From NCBI GenBank assembly GCA_963921425.1, contig OY992837.1:11195896-11259895 (forward strand): 64,000 bases of DNA, written 5' to 3'. The stretch is from Dryas octopetala. Its lineage: Eukaryota > Streptophyta > Magnoliopsida > Rosales > Rosaceae. The notes under the pieces are model-generated. The model had not been told where the DNA came from, made no database searches, and worked only from the letters and a program-made list of their open reading frames with translations. Shown here piece after piece: positions 34,514 through 47,102 of the stretch (positions are counted from its first letter, which is position 1; every line of letters begins with the position of its first letter). The translations under genes were made by a program, and so were the position numbers.

Positions 34514-37500
34514 ATGAAAGAGGTTGACAAAAGGAAAACCTCAAATACCAAAAACACCAAGCGCACTGGAAGAAATGACAGGAGAGATCCTAAAGCGAAC
34601 CAAGGGAATGCCAATAAGACTTTGCATGGAAAAGAAACTGAATCTAAAGACTCTTATACTAGACCAGACCCCTGTACTTTAGTAAGTGATTCAAACACGG
34701 GCACAGAGATCTCTGAAGTTAATGAAAACTTGGTTATACATTATGTGGATGATGTCAACAGGTTTGAGGAGGAGCCTCAAGATCTGAAAGCCAATCCGAT
34801 GATTTCCAAAGAGAACATTGATGAAGCTTTAGATGATCATTCTAGTGATTTGGAAAAAGAAGCAAACAAGGGGAAGGAAGAAGTGTCAGATTGTGAGACA
34901 ATAAAGGATTCAGTATCATCTCAAGGGGATTCACCTACCCCTGAGGATGCGAATGTAGAAAGAGCTTCAAGGGTTCCCAAAATTATTGCAAAGAAGAATT
35001 CCTCGGAGAGCTCTCATGAATCCAGGGAGAGATCTCGTCGTGAATCTATTAAGTCAAGATCCAAGGCATTACATCAGACTGCCAAAAAATCCACTAATTC
35101 AAATAAAGGGCGTTCTGGAGGAACCACCAAAACTTCTTCTAGGGATGAATCTAGCAATACAGAAGTTTCCTTTAAATCTTCATCAGAATCATCTGAGGAA
35201 CTTGATGATAAGCCTATTGAAGAGGTAAAAGGGACTGACATCCTTGATGGGGCCTCAAATGGTGCCCAGAGTGTTGAAAGTGACAATGAAATAGTAGATG
35301 CTGAAGAAAATGGTGAACAAGGGGATGCAACAAATTTGGAACAAAAGATTGAAGAAATGGAGATGAGAATTGAGAAACTTGAAGAAGAGCTGCGGGAAGT
35401 TGCTGCTCTTGAAATTTCCCTGTATTCTGTAGTACCAGAGCATGGGAGCTCTGCACATAAGGTGCACACACCTGCTCGACGCATTTCTAGACTTTATATT
35501 CATGCTTGCAAGCATTGGACACAGGACAAGCGAGCCACAATTGCTAAGAACGCGGTATCAGGGCTTGTTTTGATCGCAAAGTCCTGTGGCAGTGATGTTC
35601 CAAGGTAAAATTTATCATGTTATAGTTCAGACTTATAGTGTTACGAAATGTTGTAAATATCTGGAAACTAATTTTTTTTTCTCCCTTTTTATATTAAGGT
35701 TGACATTCTGGTTATCAAATACTGTTGTGCTAAGGGAGATCATATCTCAAGCAGTTGGTAGTTCACGCCACTCAAGTTCTTTAACAAAGTTTGCTGAGTC
35801 AAATGGGACTAGCAAAAGAAGTGAAGTGAAGTCTGCAACACTGAAATGGAGGGGTAGTTCTGGTAGTCAACAAATGAATGGTTTTATGCAGTTTGCTGAT
35901 GACTGGCAAGAGACAGGAACCTTCACAGCTGCATTAGAAAAAGTTGAATCCTGGATTTTTTCTCGGATAGTTGAGTCAGTATGGTGGCAGGTACATCTAC
36001 ACAAAATTAAGTGTGATGCATATATTTGATTCTACAATTGAACCATAGTGTTCATTGGACAGAAACAACCAAATAACCTCTTATTCTTCCTTTATCACGT
36101 TAAAGTCGGCTGAGTCCCTGAATTCTCAAAAATCACACTGTTTTAATGGCTAAGTTGCATTCTCAAATCTGTTTTTTACCTGAATTATTATATTCATAAA
36201 CTTATATAACATACTTGATTAACATTTTAATGTGTGTTGTTATCAGTGGGTTTGATTTTTTTCCTGAGTTACTGTGTATATATATATATATACACACACT
36301 TAACATTTAACGCGTGTTGTTATCAGTCGGTTTGATGTGCTTTTATGTTTTTCTGATTGGAATCATATCTTTTTAGGCTTTGACTCCGAATATGCAATCT
36401 CCAGTTGAGTATTCGTCTAATAATAGGACAACTGTAAGGTTGTTGGGACCTGCCCTGGGTGATCAGAAGCAAGGCAGCTTTTCTGTTGACCTATGGAAAA
36501 ATGCTTTCCAGGATGCTTCTCAACGACTCTGTCCTGTTCGAGCAGGGGGGCACAACTGTGGCTGCTTGCCTGTGTTGGCGAGAATGGTATGGAATCCTCA
36601 AATGTCTTTTTTATTCTCCTTCTGCAGTTTAAATTTTCATCACAGACATTGAAATATAATGTCAGGCCACAAAGTTTCTCGTCTATATGAGCTTTCCCTT
36701 TGCTTCCGAGGTTTAATTAGATATGATTTTCCTTTTAGGTTATGGAACACTGTGTTGCCAGGCTAGATGTGGCAATGTTCAATGCTATTCTGCGTGAGTC
36801 AGTCCATGAGATCCCTACTGATCCGGTGTCAGATCCCATTATTGATTCCAGGGTTCTACCTATTCCCGCTGGTGATTTGAGTTTTGGATCTGGTGCACAA
36901 CTCAAAAATTCTGTATGTATCATTCTCATTTTTTTTCCCCTCCCTTTTCTTGTTTTTTTAGACCAGAAGTATTCACTTCTACATGGTTTGCATAGTTGAT
37001 GAAAGCATTTTCTTATAAAAAAAAAATTGAAATTTCATCCATTTGGAAGGCTAGGCCTCAACTACAAATTTCCCAAGTGCTGTGGTCCTTTACCTTAAAG
37101 TATTATGAGTTTTGATCACTATGGTGTACTTAAGTCAAGTGCCATCATAAGAAGTAGGCCTTTAAATGGCACACTAGTTGTTGGTAAAACCACACTTTTG
37201 AATATCTGCTTGCCTCGTTTTAATACAATCAAGCATATTAGTCAACCTGATAAATAAAGAAAGTCACATGTGTAGTAGCTCCCTTGATTGATTTGACCTT
37301 CCTCATAATATTCATGCATCCTTAGATATTATGTGAAAAAATTATGATGCAAGTGTTAAAGCAAGACGAGGCTCTATGTCATGCAGATTGGAAATTGGTC
37401 TAGATGGCTAAGTGATATGTTTGGCATAGATGCTGATGATTCCCTGCAAGATCAGCCGGGAAGTGAGGATGATGACAAGCAGAGTGGAGATGGTCGACCG

Positions 37501-38440
37501 AAACCCTTCCTTCTTCTCAATGCATTGAGTGATCTTTTGATGCTTCCAAAAGACATGCTTATCGACAGATCAATCAGAAAGGAGGTTGATTTTATAATTT
37601 CAGTGCATTTATATTGAAAATGGATTCAGCATTTGCCTTAAGTTGTGGCCATCTGACTGTGATTGAACTTTATGTTGTCTTTTATTTCCTTATTTCCCCT
37701 CTCTTTGGGATAATTAAACTTTTGTTGCGTGTGTCCTAGGTGTGCCCATCAATTAGTCTTCCATTAGTTAAGCGGATACTGTGTAATTTCACACCAGATG
37801 AGTTCTGTCCAGATCCTGTCCCAGGAGCTGTATTGGAGGTACTCAATGCTGAGGTATGATTTTGCTTTCCTTCCAACACCCTCCTATATTGTTCGGTTAC
37901 CTTAGGAAAGCTTTTTATTCAGTTTTCAAGTTCCATAACCAGATGATTTTGTGCAATTACAGCTGGAACTCCTTTCATTGAACTGCTGTTTAATGTTCAT
38001 GTTAAACCAAATGGATAAAATCTTTAGATCATCATTTTGTAGTTCGAAACCCCAAAATTGTCAATCATGAAGGTTTGATTTATTTTTCATTGTTTCTCTA
38101 GAGTATTGTGGAGCGGAGATTGTCCGGAGAATCTGCGAGAAGCTTTCCTTATACAGCGGCACCAGTTGTGTACACCCCTCCTTCCTCAGCCGATGTGGCA
38201 GAAAAAGTTTCAGAAGCAGGAGGGAGATCTCAATTAGAAAGAAATGTGTCGGCTGTACAGAGAAAGGGATATACCAGCGATGAGGAGCTGGAGGAGCTGG
38301 ATTCCCCTCTTACATCTATCATCGACAAATTACCATCATCTCCAACTGTCATAGCAAATGGAAATGGAAAACACGAGCATACAGGTCATGCCAGCATGAA
38401 TGCAAGGTATGAACTCCTTCGCGAGGTGTGGTCTGTGTAA
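34514..38440 (+). CDS. Nucleolar gar2-related-type protein, seven exons
   Basis: Exons 34514-35604, 35699-35990, 36377-36586, 36739-36912, 37387-37584, 37740-37853 and 38102-38440, all GT-AG; the total 2418 nt gives 805 residues with no break. The first 270 residues are highly charged and Ser/Lys/Glu-rich (SSESSHESRERSRRES). An acidic stretch and a coiled coil follow (EQKIEEMEMRIEKLEEELRE, about 278-300). The conserved C-terminal part starts at RRISRLYIHACKHWTQDKRA and includes FWLSNTVVLREIISQ, CLPVLARMVMEHCVARLDVA and the end RYELLREVW. The layout matches the Arabidopsis proteins called 'nucleolar protein gar2-related' (At2g42320, At3g57780; recalled). The molecular role is unknown; the FWLSN-type region resembles the DIL-like part of EHBP1/myosin-V related plant proteins (weak inference). 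Confidence 0.88.
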
Positions 38441-40654
38441 ATGTTAGAAGACCGAATTATATATGTACATCTGGTTGTTTCTGTACTAAAACGAAATTAT
38501 GGGGACAACATAAACAGAGTTGTGAATAATGAAAGGCTCAAGATGATTCAAAGTCTTTAGGAGATTCTCAAATGTCGCTAAAGCCTTTAGCTTTTTTGTG
38601 TATTTGATTTTAACAGTTTTGTTATCATTTAGCATATAGTAAAGATTGCATAATACTCGGTGAACTCGAATCTGGTTCAATATCGAATAATCTACAGTCC
38701 AAGTGCAGCAAAGATGATTGTTTCTGTCATCGATCATCTTTGAGATGTCAGAATGTGAGTCTTGAGTTTCGTTCAATGGATTCAAACAGCCAGGAAGTAC
38801 ACTGAGCATTGTGGTGGTACTGGTCTGGTTGCATTACCCAAAATCATGGCTCATCATCTTGATGCCAACTACCTTTTACTATTTGAGTTTGAGGCTTTTA
38901 TTTTGGCTGGGCCTTATTAATTATTTTTACTCCAAAAGGGCCTTGTTAGTTGTTATTTCCTTTTCTATTTTTGTTTTCTGATACGAAGGAGGGGAATGAG
39001 AATCAAACACTTGTCATGGATATAAAGTGTTCTACAACTCTCACAGGAAAAAGATAAAAAGAAAGAAAAGAAAACAGAAGTGTTCCACCACTTGAGTAAG
39101 AAGCTCCATAATTTATGCAAGTAATTAATTGAGTAAAATGGAGATGGATTAGCGAGTTATAACTAGTTAATTGAGTAAAATGGAGGTGGATTAGCAAGTT
39201 ATAACTTGCGCACTTGATGTTTCAATGTTACATTTGTTCATACATGGCTCACTCCAACAATTATTATTTCACAATAAGAAAAATGACATTTGCAATAATA
39301 CATCATTTGTGATACAAATTTCAAATCCTTATCATTGTTGTTTATTTATTTATTTATTTTTGGCCAGGTTATCAATGTTGTTTCTTAAATTCAAAGAAGT
39401 TGCATGAAACTTGCATGGCCACTTCATGCCTGTAAATGGCTTTGCCCCTGAAATTGAATATCCTATCAAATTACATGAACTAATTGGTATTCATATGGGA
39501 TTATAATTGATTTTAAAAGGGTTTGAAAGTCTAGAGATATTCAATTCAGAGTTTTTAAGTATTCTATAAAAATTTAGATGTACTAAAAAATCTAGGTGGA
39601 TTTTAGTGAATTTAAAGTGAGTGGTATAAATACCAAAGATCATGAGAATTCTAGCCTTTCACTCTCATATTTTCAAAACTCTTCTCTCTATTTTTTCCCA
39701 AAATCATATACCGTTCTTGTTGTTGGAAGAAGAAGACAAATTTGTTGTTCCATGTCCGGGTCGTTGACTTTTTGGTAGAGAAGATTCTTTATAATTCATC
39801 ACGTTCTATAGCCCTCTGTGCGTACCCAGTGTTCTGCAGCATTCTTTTATAAAATATTTGGTAAACAATTCAGTATATTATATTGTATTGTAATATTAGC
39901 TTTTTCATAATACATTTTTTTAATATGTTAAAAGAAGTCCTAAATTTGAATCTCCATCCCTAAATAAAAAAGATTAAAAAACAAAAAAAGTTTTGCTTGT
40001 ACTGCAAGTCTAAATGGGAGCTTGCATTAGAGGTGCCTATAAGTCGGACTTAGAACCTTTTGGGAGTTTTATGTCTTTTGTTTAAATTGTAACGTTATAT
40101 TTAAGGAAAATGCTAGATGTACTATCTAAGTGTACTATATCTCAAATAGAGGTGGGCCCTACTAAGTGGGACCCACTCAAGTGGGCCAACTTTTATTAGA
40201 GAGATGATAGTATTACCCTATATTTAAACGGTTAGGATTGAAACAATTATTATTTTTTTTTTTTTAAGGCAGATAATCCAAATCCTTTAAATGAACCCAA
40301 ACAATTTTATTAGCTACCTTGAACCCAATTGTAGAAAAGCTTTGGAAATTTGCAACGACTCTCATTCAAACTCTTCAAATGATTATCCACTATCTTCCTT
40401 TCTTTATCCGTGTATTAATATTAATAATAAAGCTGTTTTTGATAGTGATGGAATTCAATTGATTGCCCAGTTTCGCAAAGCTCGATCTATCTTTTTTATA
40501 TGGCTCGAGATTTGCCTTCGACTCTGTTTCAAGTTCCAGATAATTTCCAATGGGTTTGCTCCATTAATTCCCTATAAAAACTAAAGAAATCTTACTCAAA
40601 AAAACAAGCTTGAAGCCTTGAACAGTTGAACCACTCAGCCACTCAAGCTTTTAA
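38441..40654. other. Intergenic
   Basis: 3' flank of the gar2-like gene, then AT-rich sequence. A 42-bp tandem pair lies at 39126-39205. No gene is recognised. Near 40600-40655 is a tRNA-like CCACTCAGCCACTCAAGCTT stretch just before the GLR-A stop. Confidence 0.45.
39126..39205 (+). repeat. 42-bp tandem duplication
   Basis: The unit TAATTGAGTAAAATGGAG(A/G)TGGATTAGC(G/A)AGTTATAAC occurs at 39126 and again at 39168. Confidence 0.85.
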
Positions 40655-43600
40655 TCAAGCAGGTGGTGGGCGACTAGGCATGCTGGGCAGCGAGGGGGTC
40701 ACCGGCCAGAGGTCAAGGGGTCGCCGTCCAGATGTTTGGGGGGTCAACGGCGGCTGAGAAAGGTGGTTCACGGCTAGGAGTTCCGGCGTTGGGGGGTCGC
40801 CCGACCTCCTTCCTCCCAACGTGCATCCGTCCCTGCCTACACCATGAGCTAGTTTTTGCGGCAGGCTCTTCCTCAAAGTATATGAAAGGATGTCTTTTTG
40901 GGCGTCATTTATTTGTAATGTGAGACAAATTCTTCTCCAAAATGAGAGTTTCGGATCAGGGCGTATCAAGAAGTGTCTATGCTTGTAGAGGAACATGGCA
41001 GCAAATATGAGTAGAGCTAATGAGGAAGAAACCCCAGTAATCAGGAAGAGGCCCCAAAAGCTATCAAGGCTAAGAGGACTGTTGGAATTAGAAGCCATGT
41101 TGTAGTTTGGGTCTCTACAACTTGCTTGTTTATTGAACCACTTGTCCTTGATAGTTTCCATTTTACCTTCCTCTTGCAGATTAGTGATCGCCCTTGAAAC
41201 ATCGAGTGTGAGAGACGAACCTTTTGGGAAGACCTGTAAGTCACAAAAATCAAAGAAAGGTTAATCCCACATGAGAAAACATAATGTTTGTATATATATG
41301 TACTTGTTAGAAATAAAAGAGGTTTAAATTAAGTGTCCTCAGATTTGATGCAAATAAATATAATGAGCAAATTTAGTGAGTGTAGCGGTGTAGAAAAAGA
41401 GCAATAAGTAAATTAACTTACAAAGGCAAAACCGCTGTCAAATTTAAACAATGTTGGCTCAACCATGGCATATTTGGAGCAATAAGTTGAAAGAAAAAGG
41501 TTCATGAAAGGGGTTTCATCAAATGCCGCAGAAACACTCCCTGTTTTAAGAAGTCGATCCAACTCTTCTGCAGATGTATAGGCCTTAAGCTTTTGTGCAT
41601 GAAATCCTAGTTTTATCAAAATCCCATAAACAAAAGAATGTTGTTGGTAGCCAATAAAGTCCCCATTCTTGAGGAGCAGGTTTACATCAGTAACAGTTGG
41701 TTGGAGTTGTTCCACTGTAAGAAGTGATGTTAAACTGGCAGTGTAACTTTGAGTCAGTATGAGCACAACAAAACACCATACTGTCACTACAAACCTAGCT
41801 AAGTTGCTATTTATTTGCTCCCCTGTCAAAAATAAAAAGAAAATAAGCAAACAATTAATCAAAAAAATGAGTATCAATTGTTTAGTTTCCTTAAAGAAAA
41901 GATGGGGTACATTTGTGGATAGTTTTGATGAAAGCGTCTACAAAATTGATTAAGATGCGCATCACCAAAAAAAAAAAAAAAAAAAAAGACTTAACATGAA
42001 GAGAACTTACTGTGCGCAAAAACCATGGTTGAGAAGGAGAACCAAAAGATTGTGCCTACTTGGCGTTGTGGAGACCCGCGAAAATCTTCATTTATCCGGT
42101 GCTCAAGAACCCAAACAACAAAACCAGTGATAACGAAAAAACAGCAGCTTATAACCCAAAGGTTCCAGGTAAAAGGCTTCAAGAACACCAATGCACTTTT
42201 CTTACTTTTGTTGTGTTTGATAGGAACCACCATTGATACCCCAGATTCTGTGTATGGCAATGTAAAGTCAACATACAACGACCTATTTGCTCTATTCGTT
42301 ATATCTCCCACTGCTGCATCATAGTTCTGTCAAATAAGATATGACATTGTAATTTGTTTCAATGAAGAAATTTAACACTTTTGCTAGAATAAAATGTGAA
42401 ATATCAGAAAAAATAAAATAAAACTACTATTTGGACCATCTCCAATATAAGTGGATTCTAGCTCTATTAGAGATGTTCACAACTTGATTGATGTAGCATT
42501 ACTCCATAAACAAAAAATGATGTATTGAAAAAGTAGCAAAGGATAAATGATTTACCCCAAGAAACACTTGAAAGATCAAATCATTGTAGCTGCCAGCCAG
42601 CTCGCCATTAGGCTTTGCAAAGGGATAAAATTCGTAAGAAACAGCATATGGTAGTTCTTCTATCGCTGCTTCAAAGACGTCTATGCAATATCCGGTGACC
42701 AAGGTTGTGTTAGTACTAGGATCATATGTCACATTCACAAATTCTTCAAACCCATGCTTTACCGGAACTAGAATTTTCAACTTATTCCCATGGTTAGGAA
42801 TCTGCCAACCTTTTGGAATGGTGGTAGTGTCTCCAGGCCATATAATGGGTCCAAGAGAACTGGCACTGGAAGTAGTATTAGAATATGTGTTTGTGTTTGT
42901 GGAATTTAAGCTTCTTACAAGTCCATTTTGTGGTGTCCAAAACCCAATTCCTCTTACCCCATTACCATTGACATTAACTATCTGAAAATTTGATGATTTC
43001 AGTTGTCCATTAACAAGACTGAAATTTCCGGAAAGGCCTCTGAATATTGTACTTGATAGTGCTTGGACAAGTTCAGGACCACTCTGAGAGACCTCTATTC
43101 TTTCTAGATCATTGGAACTGCCAGAAATGTTCACCTTTTGGAAGTTGAAGTTTGTAGTACTACTCCTAACCTTCTCAACTGCCATGGCTAGTGCCCAAGC
43201 AGCATCATAAGCCCACAGTCCAAAAACATCCAAATTAACATTAAGGATGGTTGGATTGTCCTTTTGGAATTTCCTTTGCCATCTGACTATGAAATCTTCA
43301 AGCTCTTTTGTATTTGGAATATAAGTTTTTAAACCCAACACCCCCTGCATGTTATCTATGACAGAAGAATTTATGGAACCAAAAAAGTTGGCCATCCCAT
43401 CTGTCATTATCCAAACATAACCTTCACCCATCATGCCAATCTCTTTTGCCTTGGCAAAAACCCGAGAGCCAAGAGAAGGCAACATGTGTACGATGAATAC
43501 CCTTGTTTCATTGTCAACAACTGTTGAAGCTGTGCAACAATTTGGTCATCAGTGGCCATTGGAGAGATGACACTTATATAGGGGATATGAGCACCAACCT

Positions 43601-44972
43601 CTTGCAAAGCATTAGTCAAATGAGATATTACTCCCTCATCGAACTCATTGTCAACGTAGATGGGCACTACTTCAGTCCAACCAAAGGCTTGGATGATGGC
43701 ACTTATGGCTTGCACTTGAGATGAGTCATTCAGTGCAACTCGAAAAAAGTATGAACTCCGAAAAGAAGTTATGGAAGGGCTTGTTGAAAAGGAGATTATG
43801 GGCACCTGAGCTTTATCACCAAGATCAATTACAAAGTTGGCTTGCATTGAAGATTCCGGCCCAATGATGATTGCTTGTACTTGAACATTCTTTATTAAGT
43901 CTAGGGCTGTTTCAATGATGAACATTAGAAATTGAAGTAAATTATGATGCAAGTCCAACTTTAATTAGAAATGAGCAGGATTCTAGGCTGGAGAACCAAT
44001 ATTTATTAGGGGTTTTTAGCATGGGCTCCAAGTGACAGTTTTAAAATTACAAATTTACAATAAAACTTATTAGGATCAGTCGTCTCATGTCTTTTATGTG
44101 ACTCTAGCATATTGTTTAATTTAAGCCCAAGTTGACATTTTAAAACTTGCTTTCTTTGGACTTCCGGTTTTTACTCCATGATGCTGAGGTTGAAACTTCC
44201 TAGGTTTGACATTAGAGTGGGCTTTTAAGGATCTGCTATATCTTGTTTAAGGTTGAATCTAATATAAATGTAGAGATCGATACTGTTTTAGAGATGAGCG
44301 CCTATTGTTTTTCTTGATTCATGAAGGAGAGGAAGACGAGACTTGAACTTTGGCGAGATGGAGTTGGAGGAGATGCTCCTTGGGGGAATGAGTTGTTCGC
44401 TCAAGTGTTTAATTAGAAGACGACAAAATCAATTTGATTAACTTTTGAGGTTGAAATTGTTTTCAACTATCAAAAGTCAAAATCAATTAAACAAGACACC
44501 TAAAAGAATACAATTTCAATATATAAATATTTTTTTCATCCAAGGATTGGTTTTGAACTTAAAACCGTTGAAACATTAAAAATACTACTAAACCAATAAG
44601 TAATTGATAAAAAAATATTATTTTATAATGAAAAGCAATTACAGATTCAAAACTATATGCGTGGAACAAAAACAAAACATGATCAAAAGAGAAGAGAGAG
44701 GGAGAGAGAACCCTGCAGCAGCTTCCACAACAGCATCTGTCATGGAGTCCCTTGTGTTGTAATAAGCATGAGAGGCATAGAAGTCAGAGAGGGCTATGTT
44801 GATGTGCGCAGCTCAGCCCTATCTTCCCAAACAGCGAATCAAAGTCAACCACCACACCCACATTTACTGGGATCGTTGTGTTTTGTGCCATGCCAAAGAA
44901 ATTAATCCTAAACAATAACAACAACAACAAGAGAGAATAAACTTGGCTGGTACTGTTAAGATTATTGATCAT
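40655..44972 (-). pseudogene. GLR-A, glutamate-receptor-like channel (clade II type), frameshifted
   Basis: Five exons on the minus strand: 44972-44713, 43906-42556, 42326-42011, 41822-41422 and 41233-40655. Plant GLRs are ligand-gated cation channels. Visible in order: signal peptide (LLLLLLLFRINFFGMAQ), amino-terminal periplasmic-binding-like domain (IIIGPESSMQANFVIDLG), ligand-binding lobe, M1 (LWVISCCFFVITGFVVWVLE), pore loop (FWFSFSTMVFAH), M3 with SYTASLTSLLT and M4 (LFLITGVSSSLALLIFAAMF). Compared with GLR-B there is a 4-nt insertion in exon 1 (about 44805-44808) and a 1-nt deletion in exon 2 (about 43509). The last ~65 codons have no GLR homology and are Pro/Arg-rich from GC-rich DNA. 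Either a recent pseudogene or, for the indels, sequence error. Confidence 0.85.
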
Positions 44973-45035
44973 GTTTGAATCTCTTGGAAGTTGGAAGGTC
45001 TGCAATTCATGACATCGATCGAGTAGGAAGAAGCT

Positions 45036-45043
45036 TATTTATA
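45036..45043 (-). promoter_or_regulatory. TATA box of GLR-A
   Basis: TATAAATA on the minus strand, about 65 nt before the GLR-A ATG at 44972. The surrounding sequence (ATCATATAAATAA, GCAGACCTTCC) matches the GLR-B promoter. Confidence 0.6.
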
Positions 45044-45467
45044 TGATCATTATGAATGATGGGGTTTCCAAGAAACCTCGCTTGAATCTCTTGGTAGCTT
45101 CAATGTAGAGTAAATTTCAAGTTAGCCGGCCCTAAAAAAAAGTCAAGGAAATTTCTAGCTAACATAAAAAATATATAATATAAATTGAAGTCAATGACAA
45201 TTTTTGATCTTAGTAGTTGTTCCATAATATTAATATATGTTGCATGCATTATTTGTGCAAATTCATATAACTAAGCAAAAACTAATATTATACAGACTAG
45301 AGAACGGTTCAAATTCTGTTTTATAGACTTCAACAACGTACAGAAGACTTTTTTTCTTTGAAGCCTATATAGTTGAACACTGGATCTATTTTACTGAATT
45401 CAGACGTCTGAAATTAAAACTAGAGGAGGGAAAAAAATAATGTTTTAAAAAACTGATGTTATCCACA

Positions 45468-45739
45468 CACCTCTATTTTTCTCACCTCACACACATATAT
45501 ATTTTTTAATATATATTACCCCTCTTCATCTCACTACACACCCGTGACACCCCCTTTACCTATTTTTTGAAATGACAAAAATCACCCAAAACAAAATTAC
45601 CATAAAGGACAGAAAATAAAAAAACTGACAAAATAAACCAAAAATCACCCAACTCCTTGCTGGCCTCTTTTTGCCCGCCACCGCTCTTGTCACCGACCGG
45701 TAGTTGGATTCCTTGTCGGCGGCGCATTTCTTCCTTCTG

Positions 45740-45781
<42 letters not shown>

Positions 45782-46202
45782 TCTCTTTCTCTTTCTCTTT
45801 TTTGCAAGACCCTTACCGAACGGAAAGGGAGGCCGGTGTGCTTGTCGGCCTCTAGATCGAAAGTTTCTGACTTCTGATCTCAAGCTCGCCAGCCTCCCTT
45901 CCCGACAAAGGTCCCGCGAAAGAGAGAAAGAAAACGCTAGAGAGAGAGAGGGAAGAGAGAGAGATAGAGAGAGAGAAAGAGAGAGAAAGAGAGAGAAACA
46001 GAGGAGGGAGGAAGAATGAGCCGGCGAGTCCAGTGGCAGTGTGGAGGGGATGGGTCGAGTTTGGAGTGTTGTAGTTAGGTTTTTTTTTTTTTTCGTGTGT
46101 AGATGAGGTTATTTGGTAATATTGGAGGTGTTTAAAGAGAAATTTAAAAGTAAAATAGGGTTTGTAGAAGTAAAGGGTGTGTAATGAGAGGAAAAATGGT
46201 GT
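45468..46202. mobile_element. CT/GA-rich non-autonomous element, unit 1
   Basis: Imperfect ends: ATCCACACACCTCTATTTTT at the left; the complement of the right end is ATATGCACACCATTTTTCCT, both followed by CTC and ACACACC-like sequence. The middle has long CT and GA microsatellites around GATCTCAAGCTCGCCAGCC. Unit 2 follows at once. Confidence 0.5.
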
Positions 46203-46212
46203 GCATATAGAA

Positions 46213-46800
46213 ACCCTCTTTAATTTTAATCCATTTCTCCATACACACCCTCTACAATTCTCAAAATATCCTCATTAAACAAAAACAAAAAAAAAGCAAC
46301 ACAATCCCCACCTCGACCCCAGCCCCAACCCCACTGCGCATGTGCTACCACTATCACCGGCGGGTACCGCTGGCCCCCTTCCTTTCTCTATCTCTCTCTC
46401 TTTTCCTATCTTTCCTCTCTCACTCTCTGCTCTCCGATCTGTTTCAAAGGAAGGCCAGTGACCTTGCTGTGTCTAGATCGGAGGTCGGCATCAACTGATC
46501 TTACCAGCCTCCCTTTGCAACAGATTGGAGAGAAAGGGAGAGAAGATAGAAGTGAGAGGGAAATGAAGAGAGGGATATAGACAGATAGTGAATGAGAAAG
46601 AGAAATAGGAAGAGAGAAAGGAAGGAAGGTCGGCAGGTTGGACCACCGGCAACATTAGGGTTGGGTCGGGTCAGGGTGGGGGTTATGTTGGGTTTTGTTT
46701 TGTTTTAAATTGTGTCCTTTATGATCTTTTTGTATTGGGTTTGATTTTACAAATTAAAGGAAAGGGGTGTGAAGTGAAAAGGAATTGAGCGTGAGAATAT
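46213..46800. mobile_element. CT/GA-rich non-autonomous element, unit 2
   Basis: Shares with unit 1 the start (TCTCCATACACACCCTCTAC) and the core (GATCTTACCAGCCTCCCTTT followed by a GA tract), and ends with GGGGTGTGAAGTGAAAAGG. It is clearly paralogous but diverged, so the two did not arise in one recent event. Confidence 0.5.
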
Positions 46801-46895
46801 ATAGCAGCAGTCTTTAAAAATAGGAGAAGGTACGAGCTCCATATAGTGGTAGACTCTTTAAAGACAAAGCAACAAAATTCATAACTCATAAGGTC

Positions 46896-47102
46896 TCACC
46901 TCTTCTAATGGAGAAGGACTTGCCTATCAAAGGGATAGGAGAGGTGGCATTCCTCCCTCTCATCTCTATCTCTGTCTTTGTCCCCCTCGATCTCCCTCTC
47001 TCCTCTTTCTCTTTCTCTCATTTATGTCATGTCTCTCTCTTGGGAGGGATGCCACGTCCCTTATCAAGGGGACATGCAAGTTTAATTTATTCCTTCTAAT
47101 GA
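46896..47102. mobile_element. MITE, 'GAGAAGGACTTGC' family, member 1
   Basis: Left end TTCTAATGGAGAAGGACTTG with GGTGGCATTCCTCCC inside; the complement of the right end gives CATTAGAAGGA, AACTTGCATGTCCCC and GTGGCATCCCTCCC. A CT-rich centre. The related member is at 62474-62645. Confidence 0.6.
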
